A stretch of 64,000 bases of DNA, from positions 1-64,000 of the forward strand of contig JAGQHQ010000003.1 in assembly GCA_020431705.1 (NCBI GenBank). The letters run 5' to 3'. Numbering within the stretch: the stretch's first letter is position 1; each line of letters opens with the position of its first letter. A model generated the notes under the pieces. It ran no database searches, was not told the DNA's origin, and was given only the letters and a program-made list of their open reading frames with translations. Positions 1 through 8,190 of this stretch are shown here, piece by piece. A program made the translations under genes and the position numbers. This DNA comes from Candidatus Dependentiae bacterium (GTDB taxonomy: Bacteria > Babelota > Babeliae > Babelales > Vermiphilaceae).

Positions 1-224
1 AATACACCATCTTTAATCCATTCTTGAAATCGACGATGTACAGTACTTGCAGAGACATTAAATATTGGTGGCAATGCCTTCCATTGTATTCCAGTTCGAA
101 ATACAAAAAAAACTGCTCTCATAATTTTTTTTGCACTTTTCCTTGGTCTACGAATGCTTTTTTTCTGAGGAATAATCTTTCTTAACTCTTTCCAAAATCT
201 TCTCTTCATGTAAAATCTTTTCAT
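1..224 (-). mobile_element. IS5-family transposase, N-terminal part (runs off the left edge)
   Basis: Reading the minus strand gives an open frame from ATG at 224 (or the in-frame ATG at 209) to the window edge. The visible part is about 74 residues. It contains the features of the DUF4096 domain that begins many IS5/IS427-group transposases: a basic start, FRTGIQWKALPP, then STVHRRFQEW with the usual TVxRRF-x-x-W pattern. The catalytic DDE residues lie outside the window, so I cannot say whether the element is intact. The gene faces away from the ribosomal operon terminator. The family call is by motif memory. Confidence 0.82.
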
Positions 225-279
225 GGAAAATCTCGTTTTTTGATGAATTTTTAACATCTTTTTATCAGCGAGATTTTCC
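225..279 (-). repeat. 11-bp perfect inverted repeat upstream of the transposase start
   Basis: GGAAAATCTCG at 225-235 is the exact reverse complement of CGAGATTTTCC at 269-279, with a 33-base loop. It directly precedes the possible start codon at 224. In RNA it would form a stem that could hide the ribosome-binding region when transcription enters from outside the element, a known way for insertion sequences to limit expression. The pairing is seen; the role is inferred. Confidence 0.5.
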
Positions 280-310
280 TTTTTTTACAAAATTATTTCA
301 AGATTTTAAT

Positions 311-328
311 TTTGGGATAGGTTCTAAG
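311..328. repeat. Possible terminal inverted repeat of the IS element
   Basis: The stretch reading TTTGGGATAGGTTCTAAG resembles the ends of some IS5/IS427-group elements (GAACCTATCCC on the other strand). It lies about 90 bases upstream of the transposase start, a sensible place for the element's end. The partner repeat is outside the window, so this is a guess. Confidence 0.35.
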
Positions 329-394
329 TTATAATGTATAATTCGTCAAATCTTTTTTTCATCACAAAAAGTATATATTTTTTTCGTAATAACG

Positions 395-427
395 AAAAAA
401 GGGACCACATAATAACTATGAAGTCCC
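395..427 (-). terminator. Rho-independent terminator ending the ribosomal operon
   Basis: On the minus strand GGGAC (423-427) pairs with GTCCC (401-405), with an inner CATA/TATG pairing, followed by a run of T (complement of the A run 395-400). It lies 65 bases past the stop of the Nfu gene, the last gene of the long operon. Confidence 0.7.
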
Positions 428-491
428 CTTAAGAAGGGCTATAATACAACTATTAATACTGATTTAGAAAAAATTGCGATGAATTATAGTC

Positions 492-737
492 TCAAACATT
501 TTGTTCGACTGTTTGCACCTCGTATACGTCAGAGATTTCATCACGCAACGCTTGCTCCACCCCCATTTTAAGTGTTTGTGTTGAAAGTGCACAACCAGCA
601 CATGCACCATGCAATTTTACATACACAACACCATCAACATACTTAACAAAAGTAATATCGCCACCATCCATTTGGATATTTGGACGCAATTGCTCTAATA
701 CTTGTTCTATTTTGCGTATCCGCTGCTCATCTGTCAT
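492..737 (-). CDS. NifU-like C-terminal domain protein (Nfu Fe-S scaffold)
   Basis: An 81-residue protein made of only the Nfu domain. Such proteins hold a labile Fe-S cluster and pass it to target enzymes. The motif GACAGCALS carries the C-x2-C pair (Cys46, Cys49) that binds the cluster at a dimer interface, and MDGGDI near residue 23 is typical of the family. Its start lies 4 bases after the rplQ stop, so it is the last gene of the ribosomal operon, an unusual position. There is no N-terminal IscU-like domain; length matches stand-alone Nfu proteins. Confidence 0.9.
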   Translation of the reverse strand: MTDEQRIRKIEQVLEQLRPNIQMDGGDITFVKYVDGVVYVKLHGACAGCALSTQTLKMGVEQALRDEISDVYEVQTVEQNV

Positions 738-741
738 ACGG

Positions 742-1098
742 TTACACCCACTCCAAACGAGCTATTTTTGCCGTATCACTTGAACGTTGTCCCATGGGTA
801 TCACACGAGTATAACCACCAGGTCGATCGATATATTTTGGTGCAACATCTTTAAATAATCGCAATAACGCTTCTTTTTTGTACGGTAACAATGCGTATGC
901 ACGACGACGCGCATTGAATGTATTACCAACTCGTGCAATAGTAACAAGCTTCTCTACATAACGCTGAACTTCTTTAACCAGCGCACGAGTAGAAGTTAAA
1001 TGACCATACGTAATCAAATGAATAGTCTGATTGCGAAGCAATGATCGTTTATGTGAAGATTTTACGTTTAGTTTTTTTCTACCGTTTTGGTGTTTCAT
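742..1098 (-). CDS. rplQ: 50S ribosomal protein L17
   Basis: 118 residues, the usual bacterial L17 length. The start MKHQNGRKKL and the following RSLLRNQTIHLI region match the L17 N-terminus (typically MRH..xxxKLxR..xHRxAllrNl). L17 lies near the exit tunnel of the large subunit. It follows rpoA by 13 bases, the classical alpha-operon order, and precedes the Nfu gene by 4 bases. Nothing is odd about the protein. Confidence 0.96.
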   Translation of the reverse strand: MKHQNGRKKLNVKSSHKRSLLRNQTIHLITYGHLTSTRALVKEVQRYVEKLVTIARVGNTFNARRRAYALLPYKKEALLRLFKDVAPKYIDRPGGYTRVIPMGQRSSDTAKIARLEWV

Positions 1099-1111
1099 TT
1101 TTTATAGTCCC

Positions 1112-2161
1112 TTATTGTTGCTCTTTCTCGTCAAGCACACGTTTGACATCTTCCTCTTTGATATTCATGCCAAAAGAAAGGCCAAATGCTTTCATGCTAT
1201 CTTTAACTTCATTGAGAGACTTACGGCCAAAATTTTTAATTTTAAGCGTGTCATCTTCAGCAATATTGACCAAATCAATAATACGTTTTATACCAGCGTT
1301 TATAAGACAATTATGCGCTCTTACCGAAAGCTCCAACTCATCAATTGGTTTAAGTAATAAGTCGGTCGACATGCCACGTAAGCTAACATTAGCCAATCCA
1401 CTTGTTTCCTTAATATCCACCTCATCTGATACAGAAGATATTTCATTAAACGGAATTTCTGATGCCTCCAAAAAATGTTCCAGCTGCGTACGTAACACAG
1501 AAACACTATAATGTAAAACATCTAAAGGATTCTCTGATCCATCAGTGTGAATTCTAAGTATCAATTTATCATAATCAATATCACCACCAACACGCGTCTT
1601 TTCTACATCAAACATTACTTTTTTAATGGGCGAAAACATAGCATCTAGATAGATGCGCCCATCTTCTTGTAATGCTTTATCTACTGGCCACTGCGCTCGT
1701 TGATACCCTCGTCCAGGTTCAACAAAGAATTCAATAATAAGCTCACCATCAGATGCAACATGCCCAAGAACGTGGCCTGTATTAACTAACTCCAAATGCT
1801 CATCTGCCCGTATGTCAGCTACAGATGCAACAGCATCACCCTTTACACGTAATGACATTTTACCTGGTAAACCAGTTGTATTACGAATAACAACACCTTT
1901 TATATTAAGCAACAATTGCATTGTATCTTCTACAACGCCAGGTATTGTTGAAAATTCGTTATTAACACCCTCAATAACTACGGAAGTTACCGCACACCCT
2001 TCAACACCACCCAATAGTACACGGCGCAAAGCATTACCCAGTGTCATTCCAAAACCAGGCTCTAACGGCTGTGCAACTAGCTCTCCAAATGAATTGGTAA
2101 GTGTTTTTTTGGTCCAAGTTAACTTCGGAACGGTTAATGATTGATACTTCTTCTTTTCCAT
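1112..2161 (-). CDS. rpoA: DNA-directed RNA polymerase alpha subunit
   Basis: 349 residues, slightly longer than the common 310-335. The N-terminal domain (about 1-235) that dimerises and seeds polymerase assembly is recognisable by PLEPGFGMTLGNALRRVLL. The C-terminal domain (about 265-335), which contacts UP-element DNA and activators, shows ELELSVRAHNCLINAGI and NFGRKSLNEVKDSM. It lies between rpsD and rplQ as in most bacteria. Both domains are complete. Confidence 0.97.
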   Translation of the reverse strand: MEKKKYQSLTVPKLTWTKKTLTNSFGELVAQPLEPGFGMTLGNALRRVLLGGVEGCAVTSVVIEGVNNEFSTIPGVVEDTMQLLLNIKGVVIRNTTGLPGKMSLRVKGDAVASVADIRADEHLELVNTGHVLGHVASDGELIIEFFVEPGRGYQRAQWPVDKALQEDGRIYLDAMFSPIKKVMFDVEKTRVGGDIDYDKLILRIHTDGSENPLDVLHYSVSVLRTQLEHFLEASEIPFNEISSVSDEVDIKETSGLANVSLRGMSTDLLLKPIDELELSVRAHNCLINAGIKRIIDLVNIAEDDTLKIKNFGRKSLNEVKDSMKAFGLSFGMNIKEEDVKRVLDEKEQQ

Positions 2162-2175
2162 CTAACCTCCTATCA

Positions 2176-2742
2176 TTACTTAGAATACAACTCTACAATC
2201 AAGTGCTCTTCAATTGGTATCTGAATATCCGAACGCACAGGCTCACGTAAAACACGGCCTTTTCGATCGTTTTTATTAAGCTCAAGCCACTCTGGCACTT
2301 TGATACCGATATTTAACCTTTTATCCACAACTGTTTTCAAGAAATCTTGTTTACTAAGAGCAGTTGGTGTAAGCGAAATCTCCTCCCCAACAGAAACAAT
2401 ATATGATGGTGAAGAAACTCTTTTACCATTGACACGTACGTGGCCGTGTACAATAATTTGACGCGCCTGTGCTCGAGATGTCGCCATTTTTAGCCGATAT
2501 ACTGTATTATCAAGTCGACGCTCTGCTAAACTTAAAAGCACCTCACCTGGTGCACCTTCTTTTTGTATTGCCATTGCAAAAAAACGTCTAAACTGCTTTT
2601 CTCGCATACCATACATACGCTTTACTTTTTGCTTTTCTACAAGCTGCTTGCCGTACTCGGAAAGCTTACGTGTTTGTTTTGCTTTATTAGCATCTTGCCG
2701 TGCACTTTTTTCCGTTTCTCTGACAGAAGAACCTTTTACCAT
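2176..2742 (-). CDS. rpsD: 30S ribosomal protein S4 (short N-terminus)
   Basis: 188 residues against about 200-209 in most bacteria. The body is ordinary: KLSEYGKQLVEKQKVKRMYG, then the S4 RNA-binding domain with RLDNTVYRLKMATSRAQARQ and HGHVRVNGKRVS. The N-terminal stretch that usually carries the C-x2-C zinc site is replaced by a short, Lys- and Ala-rich, Cys-free segment. The start is supported by AAGGG five bases upstream and an in-frame TAA further up. S4 starts 30S assembly and often represses its own alpha operon; no operator was identified here. Confidence 0.95.
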   Translation of the reverse strand: MVKGSSVRETEKSARQDANKAKQTRKLSEYGKQLVEKQKVKRMYGMREKQFRRFFAMAIQKEGAPGEVLLSLAERRLDNTVYRLKMATSRAQARQIIVHGHVRVNGKRVSSPSYIVSVGEEISLTPTALSKQDFLKTVVDKRLNIGIKVPEWLELNKNDRKGRVLREPVRSDIQIPIEEHLIVELYSK

Positions 2743-2811
2743 GGTACCCTTATATTAATCTTTATCAATAATCTACCCGAGTTATCATACTAACCAACTG
2801 CTACAGTAATC

Positions 2812-3195
2812 TTACACTCTACGTTTTTTAGGCGCACGACACCCGTTGTGAGGTAATGGTGTTACATCACGCAATATCGAAATGTTGAGCCCCGCACCCT
2901 GTAAAGAGCGAACTACAGAGTCTCTTCCAGAGCCTGGTCCACGCAAATTTACTTCAACGGTTCTAACACCCATAGCCATCATGTCTTTTGCAAGAACTGT
3001 ACCAACCTGACCCGCTGCAAATGGTGTCCCTTTGCGAGAACCTTTATAACCAAGCTTTCCAGCACTAGAACGCAATAATACATCACCCTCTAATGTCGTA
3101 ATACACACAAGAGTATTGTTAAAGCTAGATTGAACATGTGCAATAACAGTATCAACTTTTCTTTTTATTTTTTTTATTTTCTTTTTATACGCCAT
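2812..3195 (-). CDS. rpsK: 30S ribosomal protein S11
   Basis: 127 residues, normal length. The signature region GPGSGRDSVVRSLQGAGLNI and the C-terminal DVTPLPHNGCRAPKKRRV are diagnostic for S11, which lies on the platform of the 30S subunit near the E site. The N-terminus is a Lys-rich run (KKKIKKIKRKV). It lies between rpsM and rpsD in the standard alpha-operon order. Confidence 0.97.
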   Translation of the reverse strand: MAYKKKIKKIKRKVDTVIAHVQSSFNNTLVCITTLEGDVLLRSSAGKLGYKGSRKGTPFAAGQVGTVLAKDMMAMGVRTVEVNLRGPGSGRDSVVRSLQGAGLNISILRDVTPLPHNGCRAPKKRRV

Positions 3196-3282
3196 TCAAC
3201 GTCCTCTAATGATGTGCTTCTTATATCACGCATTGGATACACGTGCATCTACGCACATTATCATATGTGCTTATTCTGCACA

Positions 3283-3669
3283 TTATTTTTTAGTAGCTTT
3301 TTTCTTCAAGGTGATTGCGCACCCTTTTTTCTTCGGTCCCTTCCTCGTACGTGCATTCGTTTTAGTACGCTGCCCACGAGTAGGCAGCCCTGCTTTATGC
3401 CGCAAACCACGGTAGCTACCGATTTCTTGAAGACGCTTTATATTCATATTAATTTCTTTACGTAACGCACCCTCGGTAGCATGCTCACCAACTTTGTTTT
3501 GAATCTTGACTATTTGCTCGTCACTCAAATCTTTGACTCGTGTGTCCAAAGAAATTTTGAGGTCGTTTAGAATTGCTCGTGAACGAGTCAGTCCTATGCC
3601 AAACACATACGTAAGCCCATACTCTATTCTTTTACTCATTGGTAACTGTTGACCTTCAATTCTAGCCAT
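3283..3669 (-). CDS. rpsM: 30S ribosomal protein S13
   Basis: 128 residues from the ATG at 3669, giving the family-typical start [10 protein letters not shown]. The frame stays open upstream to 3714, but that extension overlaps rpmJ, while the ATG at 3669 has AAGGA about 10 bases before it, inside the end of rpm[15 protein letters not shown] (helix-two-turns-helix) and [20 protein letters not shown] are classic S13. The C-terminus is a Lys-rich tail that reaches toward P-site tRNA. Confidence 0.95.
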   Translation of the reverse strand: MARIEGQQLPMSKRIEYGLTYVFGIGLTRSRAILNDLKISLDTRVKDLSDEQIVKIQNKVGEHATEGALRKEINMNIKRLQEIGSYRGLRHKAGLPTRGQRTKTNARTRKGPKKKGCAITLKKKATKK

Positions 3670-3676
3670 ATCTATT

Positions 3677-3793
3677 TTATCCTTGACGCTGTTTATGTCG
3701 TGCGTTTCGCTCACAAATTACTCGAACAACACCTTTACGCTTGATAATACGACAATTATTACACATTTTTTTTACTGATGTTCGCACTTTCAT
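3677..3793 (-). CDS. rpmJ: 50S ribosomal protein L36 (38 residues)
   Basis: A short gene read directly from the minus strand: ATG at 3793, TAA at 3677-3679. The product begins [14 protein letters not shown] and ends RHKQRQG, the canonical L36 pattern. The zinc ligands Cys11, Cys14, Cys27 and His33 are all present, so this is the zinc-binding form. It lies between infA (start of rpmJ 11 bases after the infA stop) and rpsM (7 bases), the usual order. Confidence 0.96.
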   Translation of the reverse strand: MKVRTSVKKMCNNCRIIKRKGVVRVICERNARHKQRQG

Positions 3794-3803
3794 CGTTCAT
3801 ACC

Positions 3804-4046
3804 TTAATTTTTGTATCGCAGTACAATTCTGCCGCGCGTTAAATCGTATGGAGAAAGCTCTAACGCCACCTTATCGCCAGGCAAAATTTTTATATAAAAC
3901 ATACGCATTTTACCAGAAACGTGTCCCAGTACTTCATGTCCACCCTCTATTTCAACACGAAACATAGCATTTGGTAACGTTTCTTTCACTATACCATCAA
4001 CCTTGATTACGTCTTCTTTTTTCTTTTGTTGTCTTTTATGCCTCAT
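3804..4046 (-). CDS. infA: Translation initiation factor IF-1
   Basis: 80 residues, a single OB fold with a basic N-terminal extension ([12 protein letters not shown]) that replaces the usual MAKED. Family motifs are [39 protein letters not shown] and the C-terminal [13 protein letters not shown]-1 sits in the A site of the 30S subunit during initiation. It starts 3 bases after the map stop and precedes rpmJ. Confidence 0.96.
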   Translation of the reverse strand: MRHKRQQKKKEDVIKVDGIVKETLPNAMFRVEIEGGHEVLGHVSGKMRMFYIKILPGDKVALELSPYDLTRGRIVLRYKN

Positions 4047-4049
4047 AAC

Positions 4050-4817
4050 CTATTGCCTTTGCGGATTAGAACGCGTTATTACCTGCGGCCCACCCTCGGT
4101 AATAACGACAGTATCTTCTACATGCGCAGCCAAACTTTTATCTATTGTTTTGACTGTCCATCCATCATTCGTCAAGTACACATCATAATGTCCCATGGTA
4201 ATCATAGGCTCTATCGCAAATGCCATGCCAGGACGCAAAATTGGCCCTTTACCAGGCTGACCATAATTTAGCAACTCAGGCTCTTCATGCATTTTTTTTC
4301 CAATACCATGACCCGCAAAATCTCTTACAACACCAAAACCGTGTTTTTCCACTTCTTGTTGAATTGCTGAAGAAATATCAGTTAGATAGTTACCGGGATA
4401 TGCTTTTTCAATTCCTTTATCAAGCGCTCGCTGTGCAACATCAACAAGCCTTTGCGCATATATACTTGATAAATTTCCTACAAAAAATGAGCGTGCCATA
4501 TCAGCACAATACCCTTTCCATGAAGCACATACGTCAACTTTTACAAGATCACCTTTGGATAATATCTTATCTGCAACAGGAACGCCATGCACAACTTCAT
4601 CATTAACCGATATACAACTGACGTGTTGATAACCATGATATCCTTTACATCTTGAAACAAGTTTTTTTGTATACAATTGCTCCGCAACCCATGAATCAAG
4701 CGCTAACGTACTGACGCCCGGCTTTATTTGAGCTACTATCGCATCAAAAACTTCAGATAATAACTGTCCAGCTCGCTTCATTTTTGCTATGGAAGCTTTA
4801 TTTTTTATCGTAATCAT
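4050..4817 (-). CDS. map: Methionine aminopeptidase, type I
   Basis: 255 residues from ATG 4817, whose first bases overlap the TGA of adk (ATGA), suggesting coupled translation; an in-frame ATG at 4826 is also possible. It removes the initiator Met from new proteins. The M24 metal-ligand pattern is present: the two Asp in VDVCASWKGYCAD, His in HGIGKKMHEEP, Glu in AIEPMIT and Glu in HVEDTVVITEGG. No N-terminal zinc finger or SH3 linker, so type Ia. secY-adk-map-infA is the standard order. Confidence 0.96.
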   Translation of the reverse strand: MITIKNKASIAKMKRAGQLLSEVFDAIVAQIKPGVSTLALDSWVAEQLYTKKLVSRCKGYHGYQHVSCISVNDEVVHGVPVADKILSKGDLVKVDVCASWKGYCADMARSFFVGNLSSIYAQRLVDVAQRALDKGIEKAYPGNYLTDISSAIQQEVEKHGFGVVRDFAGHGIGKKMHEEPELLNYGQPGKGPILRPGMAFAIEPMITMGHYDVYLTNDGWTVKTIDKSLAAHVEDTVVITEGGPQVITRSNPQRQ

Positions 4818-5503
4818 ACTGTACATACAATGCCTACAAGCTCTTTAAACTCTTCAAAAACTTGTAGCACAGGTTTTTCAACATCAAATTCCAGTACTTC
4901 TTGCTTATTTTTAATGTAAAAATCAAGAAGTGCCTGCTCATGATGATGGTAAATTTTCAAACGCTCTAGTATTGCATCTGCTTCATCATCTGGCCTACGC
5001 ATAAGTAAACTGTCACATTTGTCACACCCCATTCCTTTTTTAGGATTTAGTACTGAACCGGTAATCAAAGAATACACAGCTTGGCACTCTTTGTTTTGAC
5101 AAATATAACGCCCACCTAATCGAGCTATAATACTGTCATCTGATATAATAAATCTGATGACATTCAATTTAACACTATCAAATTTCTCATATACGGTCTT
5201 ACAAAAATCACGCGCCTGAACAACAGTACGCGGATATCCATCAAAAACAATGGATGGTACACTACCGGCTAAATTTTCAAGCCAATCACATACCATACTT
5301 GCAACAAGCTCATCAGAAATAAGTTTACCAGATTTTATAGCAAAATCTATTTGTTTACCAATTTCTGTTCTATTTTTTATATGCTTCCTACACAAATCTC
5401 CCGTTGAAAGCTGAGCCCATCCAAGTTCTTGAACACACAATCGAGATAATGTACCTTTACCAGAGCCTGGAGGCCCAATAAAAATATTATATAACGCGTT
5501 CAC
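4814..5503 (-). CDS. adk: Adenylate kinase with Cys4 zinc LID
   Basis: 229 residues. It converts ATP + AMP to 2 ADP. The P-loop GPPGSGKGT is at 10-18, the AMP-site DGYPR at 88-92, and LID arginines are visible (LGGRYIC, RRPDD). The LID carries four cysteines (135, 140, 160, 163), the structural zinc site found in many Gram-positive and other adenylate kinases, here with C-x4-C rather than C-x2-C for the first pair. It follows secY by 2 bases. Confidence 0.95.
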   Translation of the reverse strand: MNALYNIFIGPPGSGKGTLSRLCVQELGWAQLSTGDLCRKHIKNRTEIGKQIDFAIKSGKLISDELVASMVCDWLENLAGSVPSIVFDGYPRTVVQARDFCKTVYEKFDSVKLNVIRFIISDDSIIARLGGRYICQNKECQAVYSLITGSVLNPKKGMGCDKCDSLLMRRPDDEADAILERLKIYHHHEQALLDFYIKNKQEVLEFDVEKPVLQVFEEFKELVGIVCTV

Positions 5504-5505
5504 TC

Positions 5506-6822
5506 CTAGCGCACCCTCCTGCCTCGCATACTACCGCTTGATAAAAAGCCTTCGTATCGATGCTCAAGAAGATATGACTCAACTTGAGATGCGGTTTCTA
5601 AAGCAACCCCAACAACAATCAAAAGAGCAGTCCCGCCAAAATAAAACGGAATATGTATAAACATTCCCAATATACTAGGTAGAAGTGCCAATATCGCTAA
5701 ATATATCGCTCCAACTAAGCCTATACGAGTAAGTATATAATTAAAAAATTCAGCAGTTTTGGTACCCGGACGAATACCTGGTATAAATCCGCCACTTCTT
5801 TTAATGTTATCAGCAAGCTCTTGCGGATTAAACATCATTGCTGTGTAAACAAATGAAAATACAATAATTAGAATAAACTCTAAAACACCATAAAGGAGAC
5901 CCATTGGCGCTAGACTTTCAGAAATCCATCTAAACATTTCAAATCGTGAAGCCAATACAGATGTTGCAAACATTGGAATATTCAATACTGCACTCGCAAA
6001 AATAACTGGCATCACACCTGCAGTATTAATTTTGAACGGTATATATGTACTTTGTCCACCGTATACTCGTTGCCCGATAATACGTCTAGTATATTGAACT
6101 GGAATTTTACGCTGACCTTTTTCAAGAAAAACTATACAACCCATTATTACAACAAAAATTGCTAATATAACAAATGCCATAACCGGGTCCATAAGACCCT
6201 CTTGCACTTGCGACCACGTTCTAATAAAGTGATTTGGAAACTGGGCAACAATACCAGCAAAAATAATCATAGAACTACCATTTCCAATACCAAAAATAGA
6301 TATTTGCTCACCCAACCACATAACAACCATGCAACCAACAGTTAAAGAAAGAATAAACAATAACCTAAATCCCCATCCAGGAGCTAAAACTAAGTTATTT
6401 CTTTCAAGTAAAAAAGCAAAACCGGCACTTTGCATTATAGCAACACCAAAAGTGAGATAACGTGTATACTGGTTAATGATTTTACGACCGTATTCACCTT
6501 CTTTTGAAAGTTGTTCAAGAGTTGGAATACCCATACTCAACACCTGCATCATAATTGATGATGTAATATATGGCATAATTCCTAACGCAAATAACGTACA
6601 TTGTCGCAACATACCACCGGAAAAAAGATCCAAATACTTAAAAAGCCCACCAAGTCCCCCAGCTTGAGACATCATTTGCTGTAAAGCATTAATATCGATT
6701 CCAATCACTGGTATGTGTCCACCAAGGCGATACACAATCAATATACCTAAGGTAAAAAGCAGCTTTTTTCTTAAGTCAGCAATCGAAAAAATATTTGCAA
6801 TATGTTTTAACAACATCACCAC
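5506..6822 (-). CDS. secY: Preprotein translocase subunit SecY
   Basis: 438 residues with ten hydrophobic segments, the pore of the Sec translocon. Typical features are RKKLLFTLGILIVYRLGGHIPV at the start, the plug-region FSGGMLRQ, NIKRSGGFIPGIRPG before TM9 and the C-terminal end EGFLSSGSMRGRRVR. The start is GTG at 6822 or 6819, or ATG at 6816; AGGAGG lies at the end of rplO and fits the GTG codons best. The abundance of signal peptides in this window makes it a busy channel. Confidence 0.95.
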   Translation of the reverse strand: MVMLLKHIANIFSIADLRKKLLFTLGILIVYRLGGHIPVIGIDINALQQMMSQAGGLGGLFKYLDLFSGGMLRQCTLFALGIMPYITSSIMMQVLSMGIPTLEQLSKEGEYGRKIINQYTRYLTFGVAIMQSAGFAFLLERNNLVLAPGWGFRLLFILSLTVGCMVVMWLGEQISIFGIGNGSSMIIFAGIVAQFPNHFIRTWSQVQEGLMDPVMAFVILAIFVVIMGCIVFLEKGQRKIPVQYTRRIIGQRVYGGQSTYIPFKINTAGVMPVIFASAVLNIPMFATSVLASRFEMFRWISESLAPMGLLYGVLEFILIIVFSFVYTAMMFNPQELADNIKRSGGFIPGIRPGTKTAEFFNYILTRIGLVGAIYLAILALLPSILGMFIHIPFYFGGTALLIVVGVALETASQVESYLLEHRYEGFLSSGSMRGRRVR

Positions 6823-6823
6823 T

Positions 6824-7285
6824 CTACCCCTCCTTTATAACTTCTACTATTCCGCCGTTATCTTGAATTGCTCTAAATGCAGATTTACTAAAGGCATCAA
6901 GACGGACTGTCAATTTTTTTTTAAGTTGGCCATTTCCAAGCACCTTCAAAAGAAAGCCATTATTACCAGAAGCGTTTCTTTGTGCTTTGATAATTCCTTT
7001 TTCAATTAAAACCTTTTTATCAACAACTTGTCCATCATCAAAGCTATTTAAATCATCGAGGTTTACTGTTTTAACTTTTTGTTCGAAACGAGCATTATTA
7101 AATCCTCGCTTTGGCAATCTACGAAACAAAGGCATTTGACCACCTTCAAAACCCATACGAACTGTACCGCTTGTACGAGCCTTTTGACCCTTATGACCTT
7201 TTCCACTTGTACCACCACGGCTACCACCGCGTCCAATACGTTTTTTTCTTTTGCCAGCAGATTCTACTTTGTGTAAACCAAACAT
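6824..7285 (-). CDS. rplO: 50S ribosomal protein L15
   Basis: 153 residues. The glycine-rich N-terminus RIGRGGSRGGTSGKGHKGQK and MGFEGGQMPLFRRLPKRGF are diagnostic for L15, a late 50S assembly protein. The C-terminal part carries the typical beta-alpha L15/L18e fold. Its ATG overlaps the rpsE stop by one base (TAATG), leaving no room for rpmD (L30), which usually lies between these two genes. Confidence 0.95.
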   Translation of the reverse strand: MFGLHKVESAGKRKKRIGRGGSRGGTSGKGHKGQKARTSGTVRMGFEGGQMPLFRRLPKRGFNNARFEQKVKTVNLDDLNSFDDGQVVDKKVLIEKGIIKAQRNASGNNGFLLKVLGNGQLKKKLTVRLDAFSKSAFRAIQDNGGIVEVIKEG

Positions 7286-7803
7286 TATGCTTTCCTCGTG
7301 AGTTCTGTGACCGTTTTACCTCTTAATTTTGCCAAATGCTGTGCAGTTCGTAATTTAGACAAACCGTTAAGTGTTGCTTTTACAACATTTTGACGATTAC
7401 CAGAACCAAGAGATTTAGTTAGAATATCTTTAATACCAGCAGCCTCCATAATTGCACGCATAGCACCTCCAGCAATCACACCGGTACCCAATGATGCTGG
7501 CCTGATAATAACCTTACTCGCACCATGTTGTCCCTTAATAAAATACGGAATTGTTGTACCACGCAGTGGTATTGCTACCAAACTTTTACGTGCTTTATTT
7601 GTCGCTTTTGCAATTGCAGCTGATACTTCTTTACTTTTACCCAAACCGATACCAACATTACCCTGTTGATCACCTGAAACTACTAATGCAGAAAAAGAAA
7701 ACCTTTTACCACCTTTAGTAACCTTTGTCACTCGTCGAACTTTTACTACAAAGTCAACAAATGTTGTTACTGCTTTTGTATCTTTTGTCTTACGTTCTGT
7801 CAT
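7285..7803 (-). CDS. rpsE: 30S ribosomal protein S5
   Basis: 172 residues, normal. The N-terminal double-stranded RNA-binding domain shows [19 protein letters not shown] and [17 protein letters not shown]; the C-terminal domain shows [20 protein letters not shown] and [17 protein letters not shown]5 helps decoding fidelity at the mRNA entry. It lies between rplR and rplO. Confidence 0.97.
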   Translation of the reverse strand: MTERKTKDTKAVTTFVDFVVKVRRVTKVTKGGKRFSFSALVVSGDQQGNVGIGLGKSKEVSAAIAKATNKARKSLVAIPLRGTTIPYFIKGQHGASKVIIRPASLGTGVIAGGAMRAIMEAAGIKDILTKSLGSGNRQNVVKATLNGLSKLRTAQHLAKLRGKTVTELTRKA

Positions 7804-7812
7804 GCTTTTTAC

Positions 7813-8169
7813 CTAAATTTTTAAACCGCCTTCACGCAATCCCTGCGCAAGAGCTTCAACACGCCCATGATATAGATACGCACCTCGATCAAATACTGCA
7901 GCAGTTGCGCCGACTTTTTTTGCTCGTTGTGCCAATTCTTTACCAACCTCATGCGCAATTACTTTTTTATCACCCTTAAACTCTTTTAATTGTAAAGACG
8001 AGCAACTCGCAAGGGTTTTTCCTTCAGCAACATCTATCAATTGTGCATACATATGCTTTGCACTTCGAAACACTGATACACGCGGCAATAGCGCAACGCG
8101 TTTAATACCCTCACGTACACGCAACAAGCGACGTTTTACTCTTTTCTTTATTCGTTTATTATTTGCCAT
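7813..8169 (-). CDS. rplR: 50S ribosomal protein L18
   Basis: 118 residues. [17 protein letters not shown] and the C-terminal [18 protein letters not shown] are classic L18, the protein that binds 5S rRNA with L5 in the central protuberance. A strongly basic N-terminus ([15 protein letters not shown]) contacts RNA. It lies between rplF and rpsE in the usual spc order, with spacings of 21 and 9 bases. Confidence 0.97.
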   Translation of the reverse strand: MANNKRIKKRVKRRLLRVREGIKRVALLPRVSVFRSAKHMYAQLIDVAEGKTLASCSSLQLKEFKGDKKVIAHEVGKELAQRAKKVGATAAVFDRGAYLYHGRVEALAQGLREGGLKI

Positions 8170-8190
8170 AACACCAATACCTCACTAATC

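Noticed and set aside
3670-3714. Longer start for rpsM adding 15 residues
   Set aside because: The extension overlaps rpmJ in another frame, lacks a ribosome-binding site and does not match S13 proteins; the ATG at 3669 gives the family start and has AAGGA.
4220-4606. 128-codon plus-strand frame inside map
   Set aside because: It is a shadow of the map gene on the opposite strand; map has all catalytic residues, and the frame has no recognisable protein features.
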